NCBI GenBank assembly: GCA_009693835.1
Contig: SHWM01000004.1
Location: 1-62,387 of the forward strand
From: Alphaproteobacteria bacterium
GTDB taxonomy: Bacteria > Pseudomonadota > Alphaproteobacteria > UBA11222
Direction of reading: 5' to 3'
DNA: 62,387 bases
The position numbers were made by a program, and so were the translations under genes. The notes under the pieces are model-generated. The model had not been told where the DNA came from, made no database searches, and saw only the letters and a program-made list of their open reading frames with translations. Of the stretch, positions 8,993 through 17,303 are shown one piece after another (position 1 is the stretch's first letter; each line of letters begins with the position of its first letter).

Positions 8993-10453
8993 TTAACGGA
9001 TCATCCGCGCAATCATGCTGGTGGTGGAAAAGCCGTCTTCCAGGTCGGCCAGCAGGATACGCCCGCCATAGGACTGCACGATCTCATGGCCTACCACTTT
9101 CTCGACCGTGTAATCGGCGCCCTTGACCAGCACATCCGGCCGCAAGGCCTTGATCAGGTGAATGGGGGTTTCCTCATCGAACAGGATCACCATATCGACG
9201 CTGGCCAGCGAGGCCAGAACAATGGCGCGCGCCATCTCGCTCTGCACCGGGCGGCCCTCTCCCTTCAGGCGTTTCACGGACGCGTCTGTGTTCAGCCCGA
9301 CAATGAGATAGTCGCAGGCGTCGCGCGCCTGACGCAGCAGCGAGACATGCCCCGGATGCACCAGATCAAAACAGCCATTGGTGAAGCCGATTTTTTTGCC
9401 CCGGGCGCGCCACTTCGCCACGGTTTCCTGCGCGCCATTCAAATTGCGGATTTTCGCCTCTGCGCCCTTCAGGTCGGCGGCATGCAGCACACCCGCCAGA
9501 TCATCCAGATAGACGACGGCGGTGCCGGCCTTGGAAACCGCAAGACCCGCGCTGGTGTTGGCCAACAGGGCGGCATCCAGCAGCGGCGCACCCGCCGCCA
9601 AGGCGACCCCCAGTGTGGCCAGGCAGGTATCCCCGGCCCCTGATTCGTCAAATACTTCTGGCGCGCGTGCGGCGATATGCCGGGCAGGCTTGCCCGCTTC
9701 AATCAGGCTCATCCCGTTTTGCGCGCGTGTCACCAGAATGGCGCCCCCGATACTGGCGGCGGCTAGGCGCGCTGCCTTCTCGATCGCCGCGTCATCGGTG
9801 CACGGCAGCCCGCTGGCGGCCGCCAGTTCGCGCGTGTTCGGGGTCAGCACCTGGACACCTGCATAGCAGCTGAAATCATGGCTTTTGGGGTCTGCAATGA
9901 CGGGCTTTCCTGCCTTGCGGCTGATTTTTATCAATTGTTGCAGCATTTCGGGGTCCAGAACCCCTTTGGCGTAATCAGACAGGATCACCAGGCTGGCGTC
10001 TTTTAGCTCCGCCTCGAAAATATCCAGTATCTGGGCTTTGGCATTATGGTCCAGAATATTTGTGTGTTCGCGATCTGCGCGTAAAAGTTGCTGTGTGCCA
10101 ACCAGATAGCGCGTTTTGGTGGTGGTGTGGCGGCCCGGCACGACGAGCAGCCCGCTATACACACGCTCCAGTTCGCCAATCTGCCGGGTCGCCAGATGCC
10201 CGGCCTCATCATTTCCAATGACGGCGATCAGCGAAATTTGCGCGCCCAGAGCCGCTACATTTCGCACGACATTACCAGCCCCGCCCAGCATGGCGGTTTC
10301 ACGCTGAACCCGGATCACCGGAATAGGGGCTTCAGGCGAAATACGCTCCACATCGCCATAAATATACCGGTCCAGCATCACATCGCCGACGCAAACGATG
10401 CGTACATTCCGAAAACGCGGCAGGTAGGTGGTTAGTTGACCCAGTTCACTCAT
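8993..10453 (-). CDS. hldE: Bifunctional heptose 7-phosphate kinase / heptose 1-phosphate adenylyltransferase
   Basis: A 486-residue two-domain enzyme. Residues 1 to about 320 are a PfkB/ribokinase-type kinase (GDVMLDRYIYGDVERISPEAPIPV near the start; the DESGAGDTCLATL motif carries the catalytic Asp) that makes D-glycero-D-manno-heptose 1,7-bisphosphate. The C-terminal domain (GFTNGCFDLVHPGHVSLL, with the nucleotidyl-transferase HxGH) makes ADP-heptose. Fusion of both domains is the usual Gram-negative arrangement. It is transcribed with hldD. The long AT-rich region upstream (10454-10948) separates it from the divergent carD-like gene. Confidence 0.95.
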   Translation of the reverse strand: MSELGQLTTYLPRFRNVRIVCVGDVMLDRYIYGDVERISPEAPIPVIRVQRETAMLGGAGNVVRNVAALGAQISLIAVIGNDEAGHLATRQIGELERVYSGLLVVPGRHTTTKTRYLVGTQQLLRADREHTNILDHNAKAQILDIFEAELKDASLVILSDYAKGVLDPEMLQQLIKISRKAGKPVIADPKSHDFSCYAGVQVLTPNTRELAAASGLPCTDDAAIEKAARLAAASIGGAILVTRAQNGMSLIEAGKPARHIAARAPEVFDESGAGDTCLATLGVALAAGAPLLDAALLANTSAGLAVSKAGTAVVYLDDLAGVLHAADLKGAEAKIRNLNGAQETVAKWRARGKKIGFTNGCFDLVHPGHVSLLRQARDACDYLIVGLNTDASVKRLKGEGRPVQSEMARAIVLASLASVDMVILFDEETPIHLIKALRPDVLVKGADYTVEKVVGHEIVQSYGGRILLADLEDGFSTTSMIARMIR

Positions 10454-10948
10454 TGGCTACTCATTAACCAAAATATCTGCCTGTTTTAAGATGCAGTTGT
10501 TCATATTACACTTAACGGGAAGATTTTTTTGTATGGGCTTTCGAAAAGCCTAAAATTGTGATAATATTAACACGCATCGGAGTTTTGTCTTTATTGATTG
10601 GGAGAGCATGAACCTGGCTAGATACTTGGACGTTTCATATGGTGGTACCATACTATGTGGTTTTGATTCCAGTCAGTTAAGTATAACCGATTCTAGTTTT
10701 ATGGGACGTCTGAGTTGCATATAGAGGATCGCCAGCAAAGGGTAAGCAAAGGCCCAGAAAAGGTGATGTCAATCGTTCGGGTATTTCCTGCTGGCGCAGC
10801 ATATCTGTCCGGGCTGGCCAACCTTCAATTTAACAGAAGGCTCCATTTTGTATTAAATAACTACATATATTGCCGCCTGTTTTAATACATGAATTGCAAA
10901 CATATATTATTTTAGCTGCATGGCTATGGGGCGAAAGAGAGAATAAAG
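10454..10948. other. AT-rich 495-base intergenic region with a candidate short ORF
   Basis: No full-length gene is visible. The stretch is markedly richer in A+T than its neighbours and separates divergent hldE and carD-like genes, so promoters for both are expected here. A 38-codon reading frame lies at 10608-10724 on the plus strand (MNLARYLDVSYGGTILCGFD...) with GGGAGAG immediately upstream of its ATG; this could be a leader peptide or chance. The segment just before carD (about 10845-10915) is rich in TATATT/TTAAT tracts. Confidence 0.4.
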
Positions 10949-12046
10949 ATGATCAAGCAGGTTAAACAGACAACGAAAAAAGTCAAACCCGTCCCCGTAA
11001 AAACATCGGCGGGAAAGACCCTGGCTGCGGCCAGCCGCAAAGCTTCTGCCCGCGTCACCGTCTCGAAAAAAGCCGCTTCGCCGAATAGCGCCGGTTCGCG
11101 CACCCCGGCAAAGGCATCCAGAAAGGTAAAAACGCCAGCTAGAACGGTGTCAAAATCAGGTAAAGTGACAGAAAAACTATCTAAAACACAGACTAAGACC
11201 CCAAAATCAGCCCCAAAAGCCGCTCCCAAGGATACAAAATCGACGCGTGGCACCATCACGGGCCGCAAACCGGCGCCGGCCAAGCCGTCACGGGCCAAAT
11301 CCATCGCCGACAGCAAAAAGGCCCCGGCGATGGCCAGAAAGGTAATCCCGGAAACGCCCGTGGAAAAGGCTTCTCCAAAGAAAATTGTCGGGCAGGCGCC
11401 CAAAGCGCCGGCCAAGGCCATGGTCCAGAAAGATAAATCAGTACCGCAGGCTCAGAAAAAGCCTGCCGGACCGGAGATTGTCAGTCCTGCCGCTGCATTG
11501 CCGGCCAGCAAGACGGTAGCGGCGCCCGCGGCGCCTTACAATGCGCCCAGTGAATTCGATGGTTTCAAGGTGAATGACCATGTGGTCTATCCGACGCATG
11601 GGGTCGGCAAGATCGTGGCCGTGGAGGCGCAGGAAATCGCCGGAACGCGGCTTGAACTCTTCGTGATTTCCTTCGAGCAGGAAAAGATGACCCTGCGCGT
11701 CCCCCTGGGCAAAGCCAAAGCGGTGGGAATGCGCATATTGTCCAGCCGCGACACGGTCCGTGCCGCCCTCAAGACCCTGCAGGGCCGCGCCCGGATCAAG
11801 CGCACCATGTGGAGTCGCCGCGCGCAGGAATATGAAGCCAAGATCAATTCAGGCGATCTGCTGCTGATTGCGGAGGTCGTGCGCGATCTGCACCGGGCCG
11901 AAGGGCAGCCAGAGCAATCCTACAGCGAACGCCAGATCTATGAATCAGCGCTGGAACGGATGGCGCGTGAAGTGGGCGCGATTGAGGAGCTGGACAATAG
12001 CGCCGCGATGGAACGGGTGGGGATCGCGCTTAAAAAAGCCGCCTGA
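10949..12046 (+). CDS. CarD/CdnL-family RNA polymerase-binding regulator with N-terminal histone H1-like tail
   Basis: CarD/CdnL proteins bind the RNA polymerase beta subunit and stabilise open promoter complexes, notably at rRNA promoters. Residues about 205-365 are a complete CarD domain (FKVNDHVVYPTHGVGKIVAVE, the Tudor-like RNAP-interaction part; then SSRDTVRAALKTLQGRARIKRTMWSRRAQEYEAKINSGD, the helical DNA-contacting part). What is unusual is residues 1-200: a low-complexity tail of Lys, Ala, Pro, Ser and Thr with many KKxxP, SPKK and PAKA repeats, like a histone H1 C-terminal tail, and one GRKP element resembling an AT-hook core. Typical alphaproteobacterial CarD is only about 170 residues. 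Start is at ATG after AAGAGAGAA. Confidence 0.88.
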   Translation: MIKQVKQTTKKVKPVPVKTSAGKTLAAASRKASARVTVSKKAASPNSAGSRTPAKASRKVKTPARTVSKSGKVTEKLSKTQTKTPKSAPKAAPKDTKSTRGTITGRKPAPAKPSRAKSIADSKKAPAMARKVIPETPVEKASPKKIVGQAPKAPAKAMVQKDKSVPQAQKKPAGPEIVSPAAALPASKTVAAPAAPYNAPSEFDGFKVNDHVVYPTHGVGKIVAVEAQEIAGTRLELFVISFEQEKMTLRVPLGKAKAVGMRILSSRDTVRAALKTLQGRARIKRTMWSRRAQEYEAKINSGDLLLIAEVVRDLHRAEGQPEQSYSERQIYESALERMAREVGAIEELDNSAAMERVGIALKKAA

Positions 12047-12049
12047 CGC

Positions 12050-13498
12050 TTATTGCGCGATTACTTTAACCCGCATGCCGGGGGTAAGGACAAGTTCTGG
12101 GCCGAACCCGTTCAGGATGCGAAACCGTGGCTCCCGATAATCTTCAAACGGCATACGCGCCGCGATGCTGGCGACGCTGTCCCCCGGCCTGACTGGAATA
12201 CTGATGACGCGCTGCGGACGGGTGTTCGCGGCTTCAGCCTGACTTAAAACATGAAAGCTGTAGGTAAACCGCCGCAGTTCCGCCTGCAGGTCAGGGCCGG
12301 GCTCTTCCGGCATCAGGATCATGATGCGCGCCGCCTTGTCCGGGGCCAAGCCAATTGCGATCAACCGCACAAGGCCCCGGCCGGCATTTGTGGCGATCGC
12401 GGTTTCCGCCGTCGCGGCCTGCATGCCATTGATGATCAGCCCTTCCGGATTATGCAGGGAGACATCATTGGCCCATTCCGATGTCAGATAGACGGCCATG
12501 GAGGTTGGCCTTCGCAGCGGCGCTATGTCGAACTTGATTTTATACTCCCCGGGGCCGCTGGCAATGATGGCCTCCGGCCCATCCTTTACTTTGAAACCAG
12601 GCGGTACGGTAAAGGCGAATCCCAGTTTGGGATGTAAAAAGGTACGGTCGCGCACATAACCCTGTTCCGGGCTGCCGTCATAAGTCAGGCCCTCAATGCT
12701 GTTCAGAAATTCATCGCGCAGGCGGGGCCGGGATTCGACCGGCACGCCCGAGGCGCGGGCGGCGTTGATGGCCTCCGCCACACGCTTGGCGGTCATCGGA
12801 TGGGTCGCCAGAAATTCGCTGGGCCGGGGGTTTTTGCCGCCCTCGATCGCTGATTCCAGCGCATCATTGGCTTCCAGTGAATGCAGGAAATCCGCCTCCG
12901 CATAGGGATCATAACCGGTGCGCGCCAGATAGCGCACGCCTAGCTGATCGGCCTCATATTCCTGTTTGCGCGAATAGCTGAGCAGATAAAGCTGGCCGCC
13001 CTGCTGCACCAGATTGCTGACAATCTGATTGCCCAGCAGCGCGTCCAGCAGCGCCCCGCCGATCGCCATTCCGACCCCCCGGTTGTAGCGTTGCGCCGTA
13101 TGCCGGGCCGCGACATGCCCGACCTCATGCGCCAGCACGCTGGCCAGTTCCGCCTCGTTGTTGGCCAGCGCTATCAGCCCGCGCGTCACATAAACATATC
13201 CCCCAGGCAGGGCGAAGGCATTGACTACAGGGCTGTCCAGCACGGTAAAATGAAAGCGCTGGCCCGGTATATCCGAATTGGCGACGATACGCCCGCCGAT
13301 GGACGCGACATAGCCGGAGACTTGGGGTTCGTCATAGACACCGCCATATTGTTTGATGATTTTTGGATGTTCCTCCGCGCCCACGTGCAGTTCCTTCGAT
13401 TTGGACATGAATTGCGCCTGGGCGGGTGCGCTGACAATCGGCGGCACACCAATGGCCGCGCCGATCAGCAGACAGGCAAATTTGGCGGAAAATTTCAC
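12050..13498 (-). CDS. Periplasmic M48-family zinc metalloprotease (BepA-like) with C-terminal LysM-like domain
   Basis: A 482-residue secreted metalloprotease. An N-terminal signal peptide ends at APAQA. The catalytic zinc motif HEVGH is at residues 124-128, and EYEADQLGVRYLARTGYDP supplies the third ligand. Family members such as BepA/YfgC clear or help assemble outer-membrane proteins such as LptD. The C-terminal 50 residues (VRPGDSVASIAARMP ... ILNGF ... LTPGMRVKVI) look like a LysM-type module that could tether the enzyme to peptidoglycan. Its ATG overlaps the stop of the upstream SNase-like gene (ATGA), so the two are translationally coupled. Confidence 0.9.
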   Translation of the reverse strand: MKFSAKFACLLIGAAIGVPPIVSAPAQAQFMSKSKELHVGAEEHPKIIKQYGGVYDEPQVSGYVASIGGRIVANSDIPGQRFHFTVLDSPVVNAFALPGGYVYVTRGLIALANNEAELASVLAHEVGHVAARHTAQRYNRGVGMAIGGALLDALLGNQIVSNLVQQGGQLYLLSYSRKQEYEADQLGVRYLARTGYDPYAEADFLHSLEANDALESAIEGGKNPRPSEFLATHPMTAKRVAEAINAARASGVPVESRPRLRDEFLNSIEGLTYDGSPEQGYVRDRTFLHPKLGFAFTVPPGFKVKDGPEAIIASGPGEYKIKFDIAPLRRPTSMAVYLTSEWANDVSLHNPEGLIINGMQAATAETAIATNAGRGLVRLIAIGLAPDKAARIMILMPEEPGPDLQAELRRFTYSFHVLSQAEAANTRPQRVISIPVRPGDSVASIAARMPFEDYREPRFRILNGFGPELVLTPGMRVKVIAQ

Positions 13499-14277
13499 TC
13501 CAGTACCTCAATCTGTTCAGGGTGGCTGACACGCACCATCGGCCCGTTCCAATATTGCAGCCAGCCGCGCACCCGCACATTTTTGCCGGGATAGTTTTTC
13601 GGATCTGCCGCCGCCGCAAAATGCGGCCAGTCGCGGCGCTCAATGACGGCGGTAAAGTCCGTCTTATAGTCCGTTCCGAAATTCAAAAAAATATAATCGC
13701 TGATTTTGGCGAATTTTAGAACCCTGCCCTCCACCAGTTGAAAGGTGTCCATGACGCCATGAAGATTTTCGGGCCGCCGGACCGCATAAAAATCCAGCGA
13801 CCACAGGCCGCGGTGCGCCGCCCGCGCCTCCTGTTCCAGCGTCAGCATTTCGGCAGCCAGCGCGCGATTATCGCTGAATGTATACACCCGCGCCATGCCC
13901 CGGCGCAGCATTTCCCCCTGGATCCACAGCCCGTCCCCGGACCGGTATAGATGCGCCAGTGTTCTGCGATAGCGGTCCTGACGCGCCCCGCCATAGTGCA
14001 ACCGCACACTATGATCCTGCGTGAGTTCAATTAACGTCTCGCGGGCCTGCTCCGCCAGCGGCCAGGGCCTGAAGCCCGGACGGCCCAGCGCCAGTTTCGG
14101 GGCCTGCAGGCCCGCCAGCCGCACCACCACGCCATTGTCCAGGGTCAGCGTGTCGCCGTCGCTGATTTCCCGGACAGGATATTCCCGGTTGTCCTGCGCG
14201 GGTTCCTGCGCCTGCGCCGCCTGTAGTTGCCAGGGCAGGAAAAAAATAAACAGGCGGGTCAGAAGACAAAGGCGCAT
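13495..14277 (-). CDS. Exported staphylococcal-nuclease-fold (thermonuclease family) protein, catalytic Glu replaced
   Basis: A 260-residue protein with a signal peptide (MRLCLLTRLFIFFLPWQLQAAQAQ) followed by an SNase/OB fold (REISDGDTLTLDNGVVVRLAGLQAPK, then DRYRRTLAHL). In classical nuclease the R-x8-E segment ends in DTPE or DAPE, whose Glu is the general base; here it is QAPK, so that Glu is missing while the flanking arginines remain. It may therefore bind nucleic acid or act structurally rather than cut. I chose the start at 14277 because it begins a clean signal peptide; an upstream in-frame ATG at 14370 would run into the divergent gene at 14339. It overlaps the M48 protease gene by four bases. 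Confidence 0.85.
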   Translation of the reverse strand: MRLCLLTRLFIFFLPWQLQAAQAQEPAQDNREYPVREISDGDTLTLDNGVVVRLAGLQAPKLALGRPGFRPWPLAEQARETLIELTQDHSVRLHYGGARQDRYRRTLAHLYRSGDGLWIQGEMLRRGMARVYTFSDNRALAAEMLTLEQEARAAHRGLWSLDFYAVRRPENLHGVMDTFQLVEGRVLKFAKISDYIFLNFGTDYKTDFTAVIERRDWPHFAAAADPKNYPGKNVRVRGWLQYWNGPMVRVSHPEQIEVLE

Positions 14278-14338
14278 CGCCGCAGTGTAGCAAATAAACC
14301 GGTCTGGCCTCCGAACTGATTCATGATAGGACAACATA

Positions 14339-14881
14339 ATGGTTCCAGAGCAGGGGGTTCGGGTGTTCAAAATCTTTCAGTGCGGCGCCGTGGCCATGGC
14401 CCTATGGGTAGCGGGTGCAAACACCGGACTGGCGGCCAGTCAGGACGGCGATCTGATGGCCTTTTCCGCCGCCTATTTTGATGTCAACCAGCGCGGGAAG
14501 GAAGCTGGCGAGTTCCGTATCGAATATCGCGCCGATGAACATATGTGGATTTTCAAACCGTTCGGCGGTGCGATGGCGACGACCCAGGGCTCGGTGCATG
14601 GTTTTGCAGGGGTGTTGATCGATATTCCCTTATGGGACCGGATTTACGTCACACCGAGTTTTGCGCCCGGCCTTTATTATCGGGGCAATGGCAGTGATCT
14701 GCATCATACGGTCGAGTTCCGCAGCCAGATCGAAATCACCTACCGCTTTCCAAATGGGCACCGGTTCGGGGCCAGTTTCAACCATATTTCCAACGCCAAT
14801 CTGGGTAACGACAATCCCGGCGTGGAGAGCGCGGCGTTGACCTATATCGTCCCGTTCGATGCGATTTTTGCGGGCCGCTGA
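14339..14881 (+). CDS. Outer-membrane lipid A 3-O-deacylase (PagL/acyloxyacyl hydrolase family)
   Basis: A 180-residue outer-membrane beta-barrel that removes the 3-O-acyl chain of lipid A. The PagL catalytic triad spacing H-x-S-x11-E is met in NHISNANLGNDNPGVES: His, Ser two residues on, and Glu fourteen residues after the His, as for H126/S128/E140 of Pseudomonas PagL. An N-terminal hydrophobic stretch (CGAVAMALWVAGANTGLAAS) is the likely signal peptide. Length matches the family. It lies near LPS heptose genes and the M48 protease, consistent with an envelope-remodelling neighbourhood, and is divergent from the SNase-like gene. Confidence 0.87.
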   Translation: MVPEQGVRVFKIFQCGAVAMALWVAGANTGLAASQDGDLMAFSAAYFDVNQRGKEAGEFRIEYRADEHMWIFKPFGGAMATTQGSVHGFAGVLIDIPLWDRIYVTPSFAPGLYYRGNGSDLHHTVEFRSQIEITYRFPNGHRFGASFNHISNANLGNDNPGVESAALTYIVPFDAIFAGR

Positions 14882-14890
14882 TCCGGCCGC

Positions 14891-16054
14891 TCAGGCGATC
14901 GCTACCAATAATTGCCGCAAAAAGCCGTCGCAGGCGTTGAGTTCCGCGACCGCCACAAATTCATCGGGCTTGTGCGCCTGTTCGATATCGCCCGGCCCGC
15001 ACACCACGGCGGGGATGCCCGCGTCCTGGAATATGCCCGCCTCGGTGGTATAGGACACCGCATGCAGGATATTCGACCCCCGTAATGCAGTGACCAGCGC
15101 CTCGGCGGGCGATCCCTCGCGCGGGGCCAGCGGCGGCACATCGGCGCGCTGCCTGATAATGATATTGGCCTGCGGTGAAATGGCGCGCAAGCCCGGCAGC
15201 ACGGTTTGCATGGCATAGGCGGTGAAGCGGGCGGCGAGTGCGTCCGGGTCCTGATCGGGCAGGGGGCGGATTTCCCACTGAAACCGGCACCGGCGCGGAA
15301 TAATGTTCAGCGCCGTGCCGCCCTCGATGGTGCCGACATGGATGCTGGTATAGGGCGGATCGAATCGCCCCGAGGCATCGCCCTGGTGCTGCATTTCGGT
15401 TCGCATCGCATGCAGAAAATTGATCAGCTGCACCGCCGCGTCGATGGCGTTAACGCCCAGATGCGGGGTGGACGAATGCGCCTCAACCCCGATGATCTCG
15501 GTGGTGAAGGTGCGGATGCCCTTGTGGCTGTTGACCACCCGCATCATGGTCGGCTCGCCGACAATCACCGCTTTGGGCGCGGGCAGATGCGCCGCAATGT
15601 GGCGCACCATGGAATGCACGCCAAGGCAGCCGATTTCCTCATCATAGGAAAACGCCAGATGCAGCGGCGTGCGCCCGATGCCGGCCACAAATTCGGGCGT
15701 CAATGACAGCGCGCTGGCGATGAAGCCTTTCATGTCTGCGGTGCCGCGCCCATACAGGCGGCCGCCTTCCTCGCGCATCTCAAACGGGGGGCTGCGCCAG
15801 TCCTGACCATCCACCGGCACCACATCCGTGTGCCCGGACAATACAATGCCGCCCGGCGCGTCCCTGGGCCCGATGGTGGCGTACAGATTGGCTTTGGTGC
15901 GGGCGTCGTTATGGATCAGTGTGGACGCCACCCCATGCCCGTCCAGATAATCGCGCACATATTCGATCAGCGCCAGATTGGATTCTCGGCTGGTGGTGTC
16001 AAACGCCACCAGCCGCTCCAGCATGTTTCGTGTACTGATGATTGTGCCAGGCAT
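14891..16054 (-). CDS. argE: Acetylornithine deacetylase / M20-family amidohydrolase (ArgE-like)
   Basis: A 387-residue M20 metallopeptidase-family enzyme, closest in pattern to acetylornithine deacetylase, which releases acetate from N-acetylornithine in arginine synthesis. Metal-site motifs are visible: SGHTDVVPVDG, GRGTADMKG (with the shared Asp), and the YDEEIGCLG segment with the catalytic Glu pair. The lid domain follows (SSTPHLGVNAIDAAV). It begins eight bases after the end of a CoA-transferase gene and is probably co-transcribed with two CoA-transferases, so an alternative role in deacylating a catabolic intermediate should be considered. Confidence 0.82.
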   Translation of the reverse strand: MPGTIISTRNMLERLVAFDTTSRESNLALIEYVRDYLDGHGVASTLIHNDARTKANLYATIGPRDAPGGIVLSGHTDVVPVDGQDWRSPPFEMREEGGRLYGRGTADMKGFIASALSLTPEFVAGIGRTPLHLAFSYDEEIGCLGVHSMVRHIAAHLPAPKAVIVGEPTMMRVVNSHKGIRTFTTEIIGVEAHSSTPHLGVNAIDAAVQLINFLHAMRTEMQHQGDASGRFDPPYTSIHVGTIEGGTALNIIPRRCRFQWEIRPLPDQDPDALAARFTAYAMQTVLPGLRAISPQANIIIRQRADVPPLAPREGSPAEALVTALRGSNILHAVSYTTEAGIFQDAGIPAVVCGPGDIEQAHKPDEFVAVAELNACDGFLRQLLVAIA

Positions 16055-16062
16055 AAGCGCCC

Positions 16063-17241
16063 CTACCCAAGCACGCCTTTTTTGCGCATCGCGGCGATAT
16101 CGCCGGCGCTGTAGCCCACTTCGGCCAGCACCTCCTCGGTGTGCGCGCCAACCTGCGGCGCATGGCGGCGGATGCTGGACGGCGTTTCGCCAAAGATGAT
16201 CGGCGGGCGGGGGGTGCGCATCGGCCCGGCGTCAGGGTGCTCGGTTTCGATGATCATGCCATTGTGCAGGATTTGCGGATCGCTCAGTATGTCCACCCGG
16301 TTGTTGATTTTGGCGGCGGGCACTTTTTCCCGCTGAAAGCGCGCCACGATTTCGTTAGTGGTGTATTTGGCGACCTCGGCCGCGAAAATTACATTCAGCG
16401 CCTTCTGGTTTTTCTGCCGAGATACGGTTTCCACAAAGCGCGGGTCATTGGCGATGTCGGGGCGTTCAATCGCCCGGCACAGGCCCTGAAACTGTTCGTC
16501 CGTCACCACAAAGCCGACAAAATATCCATCCTTGCTGGCAGGCAGATGATAAATGCCCATTTCGGGCATGCGCGGCGCGTCGCCCATATAGGTGTGGTTG
16601 GACATGGCGTCGGGCCACAGGAACGCGAGACTGGCGTCCAGCATCGCGATCTTGACGTGCTGGCCCATTCCAAAGCGTTCGCGCGCAAACAGTGCGCCCA
16701 GCACGCCCTGGGTCACGGACATAGAGGCGATCTTGTCGCACACGATGGTGCGGACCGGCATGGGCTTGTCCGTGCCGGGTTCGGTCTGCACGCCCATATA
16801 GCCGCTGACCGCCTGAATGACGGGGTCATAGACCGAATCTCCGGCATGCGGGCCGCTGTCGCCAAATCCGCTGATCGATATATAGATAATGTCTTTTTTG
16901 ACCGCCTTGCAGGCTTCGTAGCCAACCCCCAGCCGGTCCACGACGCCGGGGCGGAAATTCTGCGTCACCACATCGGCGCTGGCCACCAGTTTCAGAAAGG
17001 CCTCCTTGCCCTCCGCCGATTGCAGATCCAGCGCCACGCCCCGCTTGTTGCGGTTGATGACGGCAAAGGCCGCCGCCATGCCGCCGCGCATCATGCCGTA
17101 ACGCCGGGAAATATCGCCATTGCCGGGCGCCTCGACCTTGATCACATCGGCCCCCATATCGCCCAGCATCGCGGTGCCGAATGGCCCTGAAACATTGGCC
17201 GTCATGTCCACAATGCGTATTCCGTGCAGGCAGCCGTGCAT
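16063..17241 (-). CDS. CaiB/BaiF family III CoA-transferase, copy A
   Basis: A 392-residue family III CoA-transferase, which moves CoA between carboxylic acids through an enzyme-aspartyl intermediate. Family features: NVSGPFGTAMLGDMGADVIKVEAPGNGD at the N-terminus, VVTQNFRPGVVDRLGVGYEA, and VKIAMLDASLAFLWPDAMSN, where the Asp of MLDA is the expected nucleophile. It is one of three paralogues in this window (with 17304-18482 and 20235-21416) sharing the WPDAMSN/WSDAMSN stretch, forming a small family expansion. It sits between copy B and the ArgE-like gene in one minus-strand operon. The physiological acid is unknown. Confidence 0.88.
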   Translation of the reverse strand: MHGCLHGIRIVDMTANVSGPFGTAMLGDMGADVIKVEAPGNGDISRRYGMMRGGMAAAFAVINRNKRGVALDLQSAEGKEAFLKLVASADVVTQNFRPGVVDRLGVGYEACKAVKKDIIYISISGFGDSGPHAGDSVYDPVIQAVSGYMGVQTEPGTDKPMPVRTIVCDKIASMSVTQGVLGALFARERFGMGQHVKIAMLDASLAFLWPDAMSNHTYMGDAPRMPEMGIYHLPASKDGYFVGFVVTDEQFQGLCRAIERPDIANDPRFVETVSRQKNQKALNVIFAAEVAKYTTNEIVARFQREKVPAAKINNRVDILSDPQILHNGMIIETEHPDAGPMRTPRPPIIFGETPSSIRRHAPQVGAHTEEVLAEVGYSAGDIAAMRKKGVLG

Positions 17242-17303
17242 AAAAGTCTCTCCCTCTGATATGGTTCTGTGATGCGTGGGTAATTGGACGGGCTGGTCTT
17301 GTC

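Noticed and set aside
13495..14370. A longer start for the SNase-like gene at 14370.
   Set aside because: It would overlap the start of the divergent PagL-like gene and bury the signal peptide; 14277 fits better.
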